This document shows, in pieces, positions 15,441 through 26,100 of a DNA stretch of 64,000 bases (position 1 is its first letter; every line of letters starts with the position of its first letter). Position numbers and translations under genes: made by a program. The notes beneath the pieces were generated by a model. It was not told the DNA's origin and did not search any database. It worked only from the letters and a program-made list of their open reading frames with translations. The stretch comes from Hamadaea sp013361475 (GTDB taxonomy: Bacteria; Actinomycetota; Actinomycetes; Mycobacteriales; Micromonosporaceae): assembly GCF_040654195.1 (NCBI RefSeq), contig NZ_JBFAHM010000004.1:372001-436000 (forward strand), in the 5' to 3' direction.

Positions 15441-16889
15441 CTATCCGATCCGGGGAAACGCCGGTACGGCCGTCCGTCCTTCGCATTGGGCCAGCAGGCG
15501 GGCAGCCCCCTCGGGCAGGAACGGCGTGAGTTCCCCGGCGATGAGCCGGCAGGCCGCCAGCAGGTCGTCCAGCACCGCGGTCTTGGCCGCCGAGTCCCGG
15601 TCACCGAGTTGCCACGGCCGGGTCGCGTCGATGTGCTGGTTGGCCTGCTCGACGGCGGAGCAGAGGGCCCGAGTGGCCGTCCGGAAGTCACCGTCGCCGA
15701 GCGCCCGGCCGATGTGTTCCGGCAGTACGCCGAGCGCTGCGGTCAACGGCCCGCCGGCCGCTGCCGGTGGCGTGGCGCCGAAGTGCTTGCGTACCAGGGT
15801 GGTCGTGCGATGGACGAGGTTGCCGAAACCGTTGGCGAGATCGCGGTCAGCCCGGTCGACCAGCCGGGTGGTGGTGAAGTCGGTGTCGCCGAGCCGGGCG
15901 ACGTCGCGCAGCAGCCACCAGCGGACGGCGTCGGCGCCGTAGCGCTGGATCAGCCGCACCGGGTCGACGGTGGCGCCCGCGCTCTTGCTGATCTTCGCGC
16001 CGTTCAGGGTGAGGTAGTCATGGACGAGGATAGTGGTCGGCAACGGCTGACCGGCCGACAGGAGCAGGGCCGGCCAGTAGACGGCGTGGAACCGCACGAT
16101 GCCCTTGCCGATCACGTGGATGCGCTCGTCCGACTCGGTCCACCACTGGTGGTAGCGCGGTGAGTCGTAGCCGAGCGCGGTGACATAGTTGCCGAGCGCG
16201 TCCCACCAGACGTAGACGGTCTGGCTGGGATCGCCGGGCACCGGGATGCCCCAGCCACCCGAACGTGCGGCGGGACGCGAAACACTGATGTCCGACAGGC
16301 CACCGCGCAGAAAGGCCAGCACCTCGTTGCGCCGCGCCGCGGGCTCGACGCGTACGCGGCCCGACTCGACCGCCGCGAGCACCTCGTCCTGATAGCGGGA
16401 CAGGCGGAAGAACCAGTTCGACTCCGTCACCGGCTCCGGCGGTACACCGTGTTCCGGGCAGACGCCGTCCACCAGGTCGACCGGAGCGTAGAACTGCTCG
16501 CAGCCTCCACAGTAGAGACCCGAGTACGCGCGGCGATAGAAGTCGCCCCGGGCCGCGCACGCCTCCCACAGCCGCGCGACGCCGTCGGCGTGCCGCTGGT
16601 CGGCACTGGTACGCACGAAGTCGTCGCACGCCACCTGCAGCGGTTCGGCCAGCGCGGCGAACCGGGCGGCGTTGCCGTCGACGAAGGTACGCGTGTCGAC
16701 GCCGGCGGCTCGGGCGGCCACCACGTTCTTCAGCGCGTTGTCGTCGGTGCCGGTCAGCAGCCGTGCCTCGTGCCCGATCCGGCGCGCATGCCGGGCCAGG
16801 ACGTCGGCCTGCACGAGTTCGAGGGCGTACCCGAGATGCGGTTCGGCGTTGACATAGGGAATGGCGGTGGTGACGTAACGGCGTCCCAT
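15441..16889 (-). CDS. metG: Methionyl-tRNA synthetase, short form
   Basis: 482 residues from ATG at 16889 (MGRRYVTTAIPYVNAEPHLG), preceded by GGAAAGGA. The HIGH motif is HLGY (residues 18-21), with Tyr in place of the last His. LLTGTDDNALKN follows. The zinc knuckle is YCGGCEQFY and VCPEHG (about residues 130-150). The KMSKS loop is KISKSAGATV. The anticodon-binding helical domain is complete to residue 480; no C-terminal tRNA-binding extension is present. It resembles the second MetRS type found in actinomycetes, so it may not be the only MetRS of the cell. Confidence 0.92.
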   Translation of the reverse strand: MGRRYVTTAIPYVNAEPHLGYALELVQADVLARHARRIGHEARLLTGTDDNALKNVVAARAAGVDTRTFVDGNAARFAALAEPLQVACDDFVRTSADQRHADGVARLWEACAARGDFYRRAYSGLYCGGCEQFYAPVDLVDGVCPEHGVPPEPVTESNWFFRLSRYQDEVLAAVESGRVRVEPAARRNEVLAFLRGGLSDISVSRPAARSGGWGIPVPGDPSQTVYVWWDALGNYVTALGYDSPRYHQWWTESDERIHVIGKGIVRFHAVYWPALLLSAGQPLPTTILVHDYLTLNGAKISKSAGATVDPVRLIQRYGADAVRWWLLRDVARLGDTDFTTTRLVDRADRDLANGFGNLVHRTTTLVRKHFGATPPAAAGGPLTAALGVLPEHIGRALGDGDFRTATRALCSAVEQANQHIDATRPWQLGDRDSAAKTAVLDDLLAACRLIAGELTPFLPEGAARLLAQCEGRTAVPAFPRIG

Positions 16890-17096
16890 GGCGGGTCCTT
16901 TCCAGCCTGGCCCGCGTACGCCGAGATGCCCCGCCGCCGCGGGGTATGTCGTCGGAAGTCTCAGCGCACGACGAATGGCCCCGGGAAGGGGCGCATCATT
17001 GCTCCGGTCGGCGCTGCTCGCATGGCGGCATCGTGGCACGCCGCGCGGGCAGCCGTCACCCGGATTTCCCGGCACCGGCGGCTCGCACATCGGGGG

Positions 17097-17192
17097 CGCA
17101 CGTCCCGGCGCACGTCCCGGGGCACGTCCCGGGGCACGTCCCGGCGCACGTCCCGGGGCACGTCCCGGCGTACGTCCCGGCGCACGTCCCGG
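17097..17192. repeat. 12-bp minisatellite, eight copies
   Basis: Eight tandem units of CGCACGTCCCGG (third, fourth and sixth begin GG; seventh has CGTACGT) run from 17097 to 17192, with a partial ninth. There are no unique spacers, so it is not a CRISPR array. It lies between two divergent genes. Confidence 0.9.
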
Positions 17193-17237
17193 CGCACGTT
17201 ATCCCGGATATCGCGGCTATACCCGCGCTTGAAGGGG

Positions 17238-17256
17238 GCGTTATCCCGGATAACGC
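17238..17256. repeat. GTTATCC/GGATAAC palindromic element, intergenic copy
   Basis: GCGTTATCCCGGATAACGC is a perfect palindrome (9+1+9). A decayed copy, GTTATCCCGGATATC, lies 40 bases upstream at 17198-17212. The same 19-mer recurs inside the ceramidase-like gene at 58203-58221. Confidence 0.85.
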
Positions 17257-17338
17257 GCCGGGACGGTCGCTACAACGCGCCGAGAACGCCGGGGCTGAAC
17301 CGGTCCCGCGCTGCACGCGGCTGGGCTACGTTGACCTG

Positions 17339-18520
17339 ATGGGACTGAGCCGCCGTCACCTGCTGACCGCGGCGGGCCTGAGCCTGACCGCCGGCGTCAC
17401 CGCGTGCGGCTCGAAAAACGAGCCGACGGGCGCCGCTTCGTCCACGCCTACCTCGGCCGGCCCGACGAGCCCCGCGCCGACCACGACCGGGCTCGACGAG
17501 GCCGCGCTGCGGCGTAAGGTCGCCAGCCTGCTGGTCGTCGGGTTCCGCGGGCAGACAGTCACCGCCGACGACTGGATCGTGAAGGCCGTCCGGGACCAGC
17601 ACATCGGCGGCATCATCCTGTTCGACACCGATCAGCTGACCGGCCGGCCCCGGAACATCACCTCGCCCGCGCAGGTCACGCAGCTCGTCACGACGCTGCG
17701 CGAGGCCGCGCCCGGCCCGCTCATCGTCTCGATCGACCAGGAGGGCGGGCGCATCTCCCGCCTCAACCCCGGCAACGGCTTCCCGGCCAGCCAGTCTCAG
17801 GCCCAGGTCGGCGCGGTCAACCAGGCCGCGCACACCACATCCTGGGCCGAAGGACTGGTACGCAGCATGACGTCGGTCGGCGTGACGATGAACTATGCGC
17901 CGGTCGTCGACCTGGCCACGAACCCGGACAACCCCGCGATCGCCAAACTCGGCCGCAGCTTCTCGGCTGACCCGAACGTCGTGGTCGGCAACGCGACCGA
18001 GGAGATCAAGGTGCATCGCGCGAACCGGATCAAGACCTCGATCAAGCACTTTCCCGGTTTCGGCAGCGCGACCGGTAACACCGATTTCGACGTGGTCGAC
18101 GTGACCGGCACCTGGAAACGCAGCGACCTCATTCCGTTCCAGCGGCTCATCGCCGCCGGCACCACCGACTCGGTCCTCGTCGCCCACCTGCTCAACCGGC
18201 ACCTCGACCCGGACAAGCCGATGTCCTTGTCCCGCAAGGTGGTCGACGACCTGTTGCGCGGCGAGCTGGGCTGGACCGGACCGGTCGTCAGCGACGACAT
18301 GCAGGCCAAGGGCATCACCGCCAAGTACGGCACCGCCGAGGCGTTCACCCTCGCCGTCCAGGCCGGTGTCGACCTCCTCGTGTACGCCAACCAGCAGGTC
18401 TACGATCCGAAGATCGTCACGAAGATCCTCGATGTGGCGGTGGACCGGGTCAAGCGCGGTGATCTGACGATGGCGCAGATCGACGCGGCGGTGGCCCGGG
18501 TCGACACGCTACGTCCCTAG
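17339..18520 (+). CDS. Secreted GH3-family glycoside hydrolase lipoprotein
   Basis: 393 residues from ATG at 17339 (MGLSRRHLLTAAGLSLTAGV). The N-terminus combines a twin-arginine start (SRRHLL) with a lipobox ending in Cys (GVTACG), so it is exported and probably lipid-anchored. A Ser/Thr/Pro linker follows. The GH3 barrel has IGGIILFD, SIDQEGGRISRL, MNYAPVVDLA, KHFPGFG and the nucleophile region GPVVSDDMQAKGI. NagZ-type enzymes carry a D-x-H dyad just after KHFPGHG; here the loop reads FGSATGNTDFD and lacks it. A beta-N-acetylhexosaminidase or other GH3 activity on cell-wall or environmental glycans is likely, but substrate is open. Confidence 0.88.
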   Translation: MGLSRRHLLTAAGLSLTAGVTACGSKNEPTGAASSTPTSAGPTSPAPTTTGLDEAALRRKVASLLVVGFRGQTVTADDWIVKAVRDQHIGGIILFDTDQLTGRPRNITSPAQVTQLVTTLREAAPGPLIVSIDQEGGRISRLNPGNGFPASQSQAQVGAVNQAAHTTSWAEGLVRSMTSVGVTMNYAPVVDLATNPDNPAIAKLGRSFSADPNVVVGNATEEIKVHRANRIKTSIKHFPGFGSATGNTDFDVVDVTGTWKRSDLIPFQRLIAAGTTDSVLVAHLLNRHLDPDKPMSLSRKVVDDLLRGELGWTGPVVSDDMQAKGITAKYGTAEAFTLAVQAGVDLLVYANQQVYDPKIVTKILDVAVDRVKRGDLTMAQIDAAVARVDTLRP

Positions 18521-18987
18521 ACGATCTCGACGAGGACCGGCCCGACCCGCAGTACGCCGTCGGTCAGCGGCGTACACCGGATGCCGCCCCTGTTGCGCAA
18601 CCGGTCCCGGGCGCCCGGCCCGATCGTGGCGTCCATCCAGGCGCACGGGTTTGCCGGGCGGTTCGCCTGGAGGCGTACCGGGCCGTCGCCGCAGTCCAGG
18701 ATCAGGATCGAGCCGACGAGGTCGTCCACCGGAACCCCGGCCAGCAGGACGTTGCGGCGTACGTGGGTGAGGTCGGCGCCGGGCGGCAGCGAGTCCTGCG
18801 CGATCACCGTCACGGCGGCGTCCTTGTGCGCCTGATGTCCGAAATAGCGGTCGCCGACGATGCCCAGGCCCGCGCGGAGGCGTACTTCGGCGACCAGTTC
18901 GCCCGGCGGAGCGGGCGCGGGCCCGTCCTGCGGCCGTCCCTCGAAACGATGGACCGGTGAGGCGAGCAACTGCACGATCTCCGGCAT
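18517..18987 (-). CDS. MOSC domain protein
   Basis: 156 residues, one MOSC domain. Conserved blocks are LGIVGDRYFGHQAHKDAAVT (about residues 41-60) and ANRPANPCAWMDATIGPGA (about 107-125), the latter with the invariant cysteine. MOSC domains carry sulfur or bind molybdenum-cofactor substrates; small stand-alone members relate to YiiM and bacterial sulfur-carrier proteins. It overlaps the end of the GH3 gene by 4 bp (CTAG), tail to tail. Confidence 0.88.
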   Translation of the reverse strand: MPEIVQLLASPVHRFEGRPQDGPAPAPPGELVAEVRLRAGLGIVGDRYFGHQAHKDAAVTVIAQDSLPPGADLTHVRRNVLLAGVPVDDLVGSILILDCGDGPVRLQANRPANPCAWMDATIGPGARDRLRNRGGIRCTPLTDGVLRVGPVLVEIV

Positions 18988-19059
18988 AAGCGCATGGTAC
19001 GCGGCCCCGGGTTTGCCGAGTATCCGCGCACGTCAACCTCCGACCGCTACGGTGGGACC

Positions 19060-19551
19060 ATGGGCGAGAACCCGCTCACCCCGGCTGAGCTGGGCGAAGA
19101 CCCGGTCGCACCGGACACCGCGAACCGGCCGGCCCGGCGTACGTGGCCGATCTGGGTGGCGATCGGAGTCGCGGCCGTGCTGTTCCTCTGCTGTGCCGGG
19201 ACCGCCACGGCGGGCGCCGTCGTGTGGAAGATGCGCCACGACGACTTCACCGTCACCGGCGATCTGACCCTGGCCGACAGCGGCACGAAGGACGGCGCGG
19301 TCTGCTCAGGCAACGAGATGTACGGCGACATCACCCCGGGCACCCAGATCGTCGTCAGCGACGCCGAGGGGACCGTGGTCGCGGTCGGCACGCTGGGCGA
19401 GGGCATCTCGAAGGGCTCCGACTGCGTCTTCCCGTTCACCATCGAGCACGTCCCGAAGGCGCAGAAGTTCTATGGTCTGACGCTCGGCCAGCGGGGCACC
19501 CTGACCTACACGCCCAAGCAGTTGAAGGAGGGCTTGCACCTCTACCTTTAG
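19060..19551 (+). CDS. Single-pass membrane protein, unknown function
   Basis: 163 residues from ATG at 19060. TACGGT at 19048-19053 lies 6-7 bases upstream, so a leaderless start is likely; a frame extension to 18994 is not needed. A proline/acid-rich N-terminus is followed by one membrane segment (about residues 29-53). The extracytoplasmic part is beta-rich with two cysteines (AVCSGNEM and SDCVFPF) that may pair. No family recognised. It ends in a 4-bp tail-to-tail overlap with the HEAT gene. Confidence 0.75.
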   Translation: MGENPLTPAELGEDPVAPDTANRPARRTWPIWVAIGVAAVLFLCCAGTATAGAVVWKMRHDDFTVTGDLTLADSGTKDGAVCSGNEMYGDITPGTQIVVSDAEGTVVAVGTLGEGISKGSDCVFPFTIEHVPKAQKFYGLTLGQRGTLTYTPKQLKEGLHLYL

Positions 19552-20177
19552 GCTCCGGATCCCCCGAGCTTGGCGACCGCGATCCGGGCTGCCTTCTTCG
19601 CGACCGGAACCGGGCTGTCCACGTGCCGGCTGATCTGCTCGACCGCCCGGGTGGCCTTGAGCTTCATCAGGGCGGTGATCGCGAAGGCCACGACGTCGTC
19701 GTCGTCCAGTTCGCCGATCAGCACGTCGATGACCTCTTCCCGGCGCGGCCCCTTGCCGATCCGGCCCAGGGCCTGCACGACCATCTGCCGGGCGCCCCGA
19801 TGGCTGCGATCGGTGGCCAGCTCGATCATCTCGTCGAGCAGTGCGGCGTCGGCCACCTGGTCCAGCGCGTTGCCGACCGTCCACTTGTACCCCTCCGGCA
19901 GCCGCGGATCACGGAAGAGGCGTACCAGTGCCGGTCCGGCGTCGGGCCGGGCCGCCCGGACGCTGAGCGCCCGGGCGACGGTGTCCCACAGGTACCACCG
20001 GTCGCGGTCTGGCAGGTCCGCCGTCCCGATCTCCTCGATCCAGCGGATGAGGACCGGGACGGCGGCTTCGGGCAGATCCTCGAGGGTGGTGAGGTCGCCG
20101 GGGTGCTTCACCCGCACCCCGGCGGCCGCAAGGTCTTCGGTCATCTGCCGCGTCACATGTGCAAGGGCGGTAGCCAT
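19548..20177 (-). CDS. HEAT-repeat protein, candidate immunity protein of the RHS toxin
   Basis: 209 residues. Repeating helix pairs fill the protein (ATDRSHRGARQMVVQALGRI, then VIDVLIGELDDDDVVAFAIT, then VPVAKKAARIAVAKLGG). There is no signal peptide, so it is cytoplasmic. Its ATG lies inside the last codons of the RHS gene, giving a 25-bp overlap and tight coupling. In polymorphic toxin systems the gene immediately after the toxin end encodes the immunity protein, and alpha-helical repeat proteins are known among such immunities. The assignment is by position and fold type. Confidence 0.8.
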   Translation of the reverse strand: MATALAHVTRQMTEDLAAAGVRVKHPGDLTTLEDLPEAAVPVLIRWIEEIGTADLPDRDRWYLWDTVARALSVRAARPDAGPALVRLFRDPRLPEGYKWTVGNALDQVADAALLDEMIELATDRSHRGARQMVVQALGRIGKGPRREEVIDVLIGELDDDDVVAFAITALMKLKATRAVEQISRHVDSPVPVAKKAARIAVAKLGGSGA

Positions 20178-23100
20178 TTGTAGATCCTTATGAGCCGCAG
20201 CTCCTGAGCCGCGCGCATCGAGGTCGTGATGATCGCGTCCTGGCGCACGATGTACACCGGGACCTTGCCCACCGATTCGCCGTACAGTATCAAGTCGAGC
20301 GTCTGACCAGTGAAGTCGACGGTGTCCTCGGCCTTGACCTCGACCACCGTTCGCCGTTTGGCGTTGTAGTCCGGGAAGCGGCGGGCCGCTTCGCCCGAGA
20401 AGGATCTGACCGCCTTCTTGCCTCTGGCCGGGATGCCCAGTGCCTTCTCGGCCTCGGCGCCGACGATCCGGTTGATCCGCAGTTGTGCGATCCGTGCGGC
20501 TCGCTTGGCGAGCACCGCCGCTTCGGCGGCCTTGGCGGCCTGACGCGCCCGGATGACGTTCTTGATCTTGGCGATGCCCTTACCGCCGAAGACCAGCTCG
20601 GCGACGGAGAACACCGCGCGTCCGATGGCTTCGCCGTAGTTGCCCCGGTTCCAGTCGTCGGCGATCGGGTCCCAGATGCTGTGCCAGACGCCGCCCCAGA
20701 ATTCGCCCGGGTTGTCGCCGGCGTAGTTCCACAGCTCGCTGATCTGCTCGCCGCAGGGGAAGCAGCCGACCACCGCGGCGCCGAAGTCCCACAGCCCGGT
20801 GACGGTCGCCCAGGCCTGTTCGCCGATGCCCTTGAAGAACCCGCCGATCTGCTTGAGCCAGTTCGGGATGGAGAAGTGCCCGTCGACTTCGAAGTTCCCG
20901 ACGGGGTTGCCTGAGGCGAACAGGTACCGGTTGGCGGTGCCCGCTCCCATGCCGAGCTGGAAGTCGGCCAGGGCGCCGGTGTAGAAGTCGGGCGTGAGGA
21001 ACCGCGACGCGGTCGGCGAGTAGTCGCGGAATCCCATGTCGTAGGTGCCGCTGGCCTGGTCCCATCGTTGCGCGTTGAACCGGTAGAGGTTCACCGGCCG
21101 CTTGACGCGGAGCAGGTCGGCGGAGTCCGGCTTGTCGACGCCGGTGAACATCGGGGCGTCGTCCTGGCCGTACGCGGTGTAGCCGTAGGTGGCCCGGGTG
21201 TTGCCGCTGGTGTCGGTGATCGCTTCGACGTCGCCGCGGGCGTTGTGCACGTAGTTGAACTCGCCCGTGGGTCCGCCGTCGTTCGCGGTGACGGTCTGCG
21301 AGATCCGCTCGCTGCCGGCGCCGTACCGATAGGCGGTGGTGCTTGTGGTGCTCGTGCCGACACCGGCGGTCCGTTCCTCCGACAGCACCAGGTCGCTGGC
21401 GCCCATGTACCGGATGGCGGTGTCGGCCTGTCCTTCCAGCTGCGCGCCGGTGTCGCTCGCGCCGTAGATCTTCCGGCTCGTGGAGATCGTGCGGTTCAGG
21501 GTGTCGTACGCGTAGTCGGTGATGGACTGGTACCGGAAGTAGGAGACCTCGTTCCGGATCTTGCGGTCGAACCCGTCGTAGCAGTATCCGCTGAAGCTGT
21601 TGGACGGGTCGACTGGATCGCCGCCGGTGACGATCGAGGTGGATCGGATCTGCTCGGTCCGGCCGAACGGGTCGTAGTAGTAGAAGGACGAGGTCGTGGT
21701 GGTGGTGCCGTCGTCGTTCGGCGACCCGCCGATGGTCTTGGTCAACCGGTTGCGGTCGTAGAAGTTGGCGGTGGTGCTCTTCTTTCCGCCGGGCTCGGTG
21801 AACTCCTCGGTGAGGATGTTGCTGTTCGCGTCGTAGACGTACTTCTCGGCCCGGTCGGTGCCCTTGGCGACCTGGGTGATCCGGTCCCGCGGGTCGTACT
21901 GGTAGGTCAGGGTCCGGTCCAGGTACGCCGCAGTGTTGTCGGCGTTCATCAGCCTGGCGACGTCTTCGGCCGGATTGCCGTTGAGGTCGTACTTGAGGGT
22001 GTGTTCGGCGATCAGGCGCCCAGGCGTACCGGTGTTTTCGGCGAGGTGGCGCAGGCGACCGTCGGCGTAGTAAGTGAAGTCGACGTTGCCGCCGAGCGGC
22101 TTGGTCTGATGGGCGAGCTGGCCGCGTGGCGTGTAGGTGTACGAGCTGATCCGCGGGTTCGGATCACCGGCCTGGGTCAGGTTCTTCGCCGTCGTGACGA
22201 GATCCCGGGCGTCGTACACGAACTCGTCGATGAGCGAGTCGAAGGTCCGCTTGGTCACGTTGCCGTTGGCGTCGTAGTCGTAGGTGGAGGTGTGCTGCAC
22301 CGCACCGGAGTCGAGCTCGCTCATCCCGGCCAGTTGGTTGAGCCCGGTGTAGGTCATCGTGTAGCGATCGATCTGGGAGCCGGTGCTCCCGTCGCTCAGC
22401 GTGGTGAGGTTGCCGTTGGCGTCGTATGTGTAGGTGTACGACTGACGCTCGTTGTCGATCACTCCGGTGGTGTCGCGGACGAACTTGATGGCGTCGGCCA
22501 CGACGATGCCGTTGGCGGCGTCCGAGAGGGTGACCTGATCGGTGTTGGTCAGGATCACCATCGGATAGGTGCCGAGGCTGACCCACTCGCCGGCATGCTG
22601 GGTCTGGTCGACGACCTTGGTCTGGCCGAACAGCGTGTACTTGGCGTCGGTGGCCGCTCCGGCGACCGCCGGATAGCGCACGAACACCTCGTAGTCGTCG
22701 TTCGCATGGCGGTTCGGCGGCACCCAGGTGAACTTGTTCGCGCCTGTGCCGGGCGCGTGGGTGGCGTAGTCGGTGCCGACGTAGCCGGTGCCCTGCGTGC
22801 TCGTCGTCCAGTCGCCGACGGTGGTGACGTAGTGCTCGTCGGTGTTGTCCCACAGCGACACGTCGCTGCCGACCGGTACGCCTTCGTCGGCCCGGTTCTG
22901 CAGTTTCCCGTCGGGGTAGTACGACATCGTCATCGTGTGGGTGAGGCCGCCGTCGGCGCCGGTGACGGTCCGGCGGGTCTGCTGACCCAGGGGGTTGTAG
23001 TCGAACGTCGTCGAGATGCCGAACGGATCGGTCGTCGACGCGATCCAGCCGTTGTCGAGGTAGGTGTATCCGGTGTCGACCCGAGGACCTGCCGCTCCCG

Positions 23101-26100
23101 GGACCTTGCCCGAGGTCGGCTGGGAGACCTTGGTCAGGTTGCCCACCTCGTCGTAGGTGTACTGGACCTTCTCCCCGACGGTGTAGTACGCGTCGTCCTT
23201 GTCGTACGGAAGGACCTGCTCCTTGATCCGGTTGAGTTCGTCGTACACCGCGACCTGGGCGAAGTCGTCCGGGTCGTCGGTGGTGGCGACGCCGCGCGGG
23301 CTGACCACCTTGGTGCGGTTGCCGACCTGGTCGTACTCGTAGCGCGTGAGGTGGTACGCGACGACGCCCCCGACCGTGTCGTACGGCTCCTTGGCTTCGG
23401 CCAGCAGTCCACGCGCGTCGTAGGTCAGGAAGGTCTGGTTGTTCTCCTCGTCGGTGGTCGTGACCATCAGCCCGTCGCGGTCGTAGCCGACGCTCGAGGT
23501 GAATCCGGCCGCGTCGGTCGAGGTGCGGACCTGACGATCGCTGTCGTAGGTGACCTTCGTGGTGAAGTCGTCCGGGTCCGCGGTGGCGTTCTTCAGCTGG
23601 TCGACCACCTTGGTGATGTTGCCGACGCTGTCGAAGGTGTAGCTGATGACACCGTTGCGGGCGTCGGTGATCGAGGTGTTCTGGTAGATCTCGTCGTACG
23701 CGTACCGCGTCACGAAATCGTCGGCGTCGGCGGTGAGGTTGCCGTTCGGCTCGGTCACCGTGAGGACGTTGCCGACCTTGTCGTAGCCGTAGCTGGTCTT
23801 GCGCTCCGGCCCGCCGGTGGTGTCCTTCGGCGCGAAGGTGGCCGTCGTCCGGTCGCCGGAGTCGTAGGTGGCGGTCGTCTTGGCGCCGTTGGCGGCGGTG
23901 GATTCGAGGATGTTGTCGTTGGCGTCGTACACCGGAGCCGGTTTGACCAGGAAGTCGCCGGTCGCCGCGTTCTTCGGCACCCGCGCCGTCAGCGGCCGGT
24001 TCATCAGGTCGAAGCCGAACGTGCTGGTCTTGCCCTTGGCGTCGGTCACCGACACGACGTTGCCGCGCTCGTCGTACGCCTTGGTGCTGGTCCGCGTCAG
24101 CGCGTCGGTGCTCGTCTTCGGCAGGCCCGTGGGGTCGTAGGAGCCGAACGAGGTGCTGTGACCGTTGGCGTCGGTGATCTTCGTCAGCTGACCGTAGGTG
24201 TCGTAGGCGTAGGTGGTGGTGTAGTCGCCGTCGGCCGGGGTGCTCGTGCCGGCGGGATCGGTGGCGCTGGTGAGGTTGCCCTCCAGGTCGTAGCCGAACG
24301 TCCAGCGCCGGCCTTCGGAGGACTGCTTGGCGATCAGGTCGGCCCAGTGCCCGGTCAACCCCGTCTGGTACGCGTACGTGGTGCCGGGCCAGCCGTTCTT
24401 GACCTGTTCCGCCGTCTTCGACTCGGTCGGATAGCCGGTCTTCGGGTCGTACGCCGAGGTCGACACCGCGCCGTCGGCCTCTTCGAGGCGGATGACGTTG
24501 TGGTCGCCGTCCCAGCCGAGTTTGGTCGTCTGGTTCTTGGCGTTGGTGGTCTGGAACGTCCGGCCGTATCCGTCGGTGCGGAAGGTGGCCGGGTGGTTCT
24601 CGGCGTCGACCACCACGGTGGTGATGGTGTCGCCGGTCGGCCCGTCGGGATCGCTGTAGGCGAAGGCGATCGGGTTGCCGAGCCGGTCGGTGTAGTCCTT
24701 GGTGGCCCAGTGGAACTTCGGGTCGTCGTCTGGCAGGTCGTAGTACCTCAGCGCAGTACCGTGGCCACGCGGGTCGACGACCTTCACGAGCTTGACGTTC
24801 TTGTTGCCCTGCGTCATGTCGTACTGGAAGCCGAACACCTTCGGCTGGGTCCATCCGGCGCCGTCGATCAGCTCGCCGAGCAGGCCCTTGTCGGTGTAGG
24901 TGAAGGTCAGCGTTCGGCCGGAGATGTCCACGATGGACCGGACGTGGTCGATGATCTTCGGGTTGGTCAGATTGCCCTGCCCGGTGACCTTGGCCCAGGT
25001 GGTGTCGTTGACGTAGTCGTACGTGTCGCCCTTGGCCCAGTAGGTCAGGGTGAGCGTCTGGCGTCCGGCGGCGTCGGTGATGTACTTCAGGAACTTGGTC
25101 GGCTTGTTCTGTGAGCGGCGGACCTCGTAGGTGAACGTCATGAGGTTGCCGTTCTTGTCCTCAATCGACGACAGGTATCCGTCGCAGTCGTAGTAGAAGA
25201 CCGTGCGGTCGGGCCGGGTCATCGTCCAGGCGCGGTCTGCCTCGGTCTGCGCCTTGCAGGACACGAGTTGCTGCAGGAACAGGTGCACGCCCTTCGGCGA
25301 GGTCCACTCGTTGGCGGTGGCGTTCCAGGTGAAGGTGTGTGTGGTCCCGTCGCCGTCGGTGAGTTTGACCGTCGTCGGGTTCGGGTTCGGATGGAAGTCC
25401 AGGGCCGAGCCGAGGCGCAGCGGCGACGACGCTTGCAGCGACCAGCCGTACCCGGTGACCGTGTCGGTGGTGTCCTGCGAGTTGTACGCCAGCCGCAGGA
25501 CGGTGGCGATGCCGCGGGAAGGGTTGCTCAGGGCGTCGTAGGTCCAGACAGTGTTGCCCGCGTGGAGGTTGTTCATCAGCGCCGACCCCGCGCCGGTGTC
25601 GACGCCGTCGTAGCTGTAGAAGCTCTCCAGGCCCAGCTCGTCGGAGGTCGGTTCCTCGACGGCGACCTTCTGGTCCAGCGAGGCGATGCCGCTGCCGGCC
25701 GACAGCCATTGGCCGGTGGTCTTGTTGTGCAACTCCCAGCGCAGCACGTAGTCGGTGCGTTTGTTGGCCGGGTCCGAGGACACGGGTGTCTTGACGGTGG
25801 CGGCGACGTCGGCGGTCGTGCCGGCGGCGATGTCCCGTGGCAGCGCGGTCGCGACCTGGTTGCCGCTGGTGGTGACGTCGGTGCCGTCCGGCAGGCTCCA
25901 GTGGTAGGACAGCTCCCAGGTCGCGGTGGTCCACGCCGTGCCCGTGGGGTTGGACACCGAGACGGTCACCGGATAGGTGCTGTCGGGAGCCATCAGCCCG
26001 GCGGTGCCCGGGGCGTAGTAGGTGGACTCGGGCGTCGGCTCCAGGTAGGTGACCCGCAGGGTGGGGCGCAGCATCGGCTCGGCGCCCTCGCTGGACAGCA

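Larger units (their letters stand above)
16890..17338. other. 450-base intergenic region with repeats
   Basis: Between the divergent metG and GH3 genes. It holds the 12-bp minisatellite and the 19-bp palindrome listed separately. No T-box motif, tRNA or convincing promoter was seen. Open frames across it exist because of the GC bias and the repeat unit, but none has a start signal. Confidence 0.6.

Noticed and set aside
17097..17192. Possible CRISPR array
   Set aside because: The 12-bp units are directly adjacent without spacers, and no cas gene lies near.
16890..17338. T-box or other riboswitch in front of metG
   Set aside because: No T-box motif or specifier hairpin was seen; the region is filled by repeats.
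18994..19060. Upstream extension of the membrane protein at 19060
   Set aside because: The added residues overlap the start region of the MOSC gene and lack a ribosome-binding site; a -10 box lies inside the extension.
21068..25114. A 1,348-codon open frame on the plus strand opposite the RHS gene
   Set aside because: It is valine- and arginine-rich shadow sequence caused by high GC and the codon pattern of the YD repeats. It has no recognisable domain, and the RHS frame on the other strand is certain.
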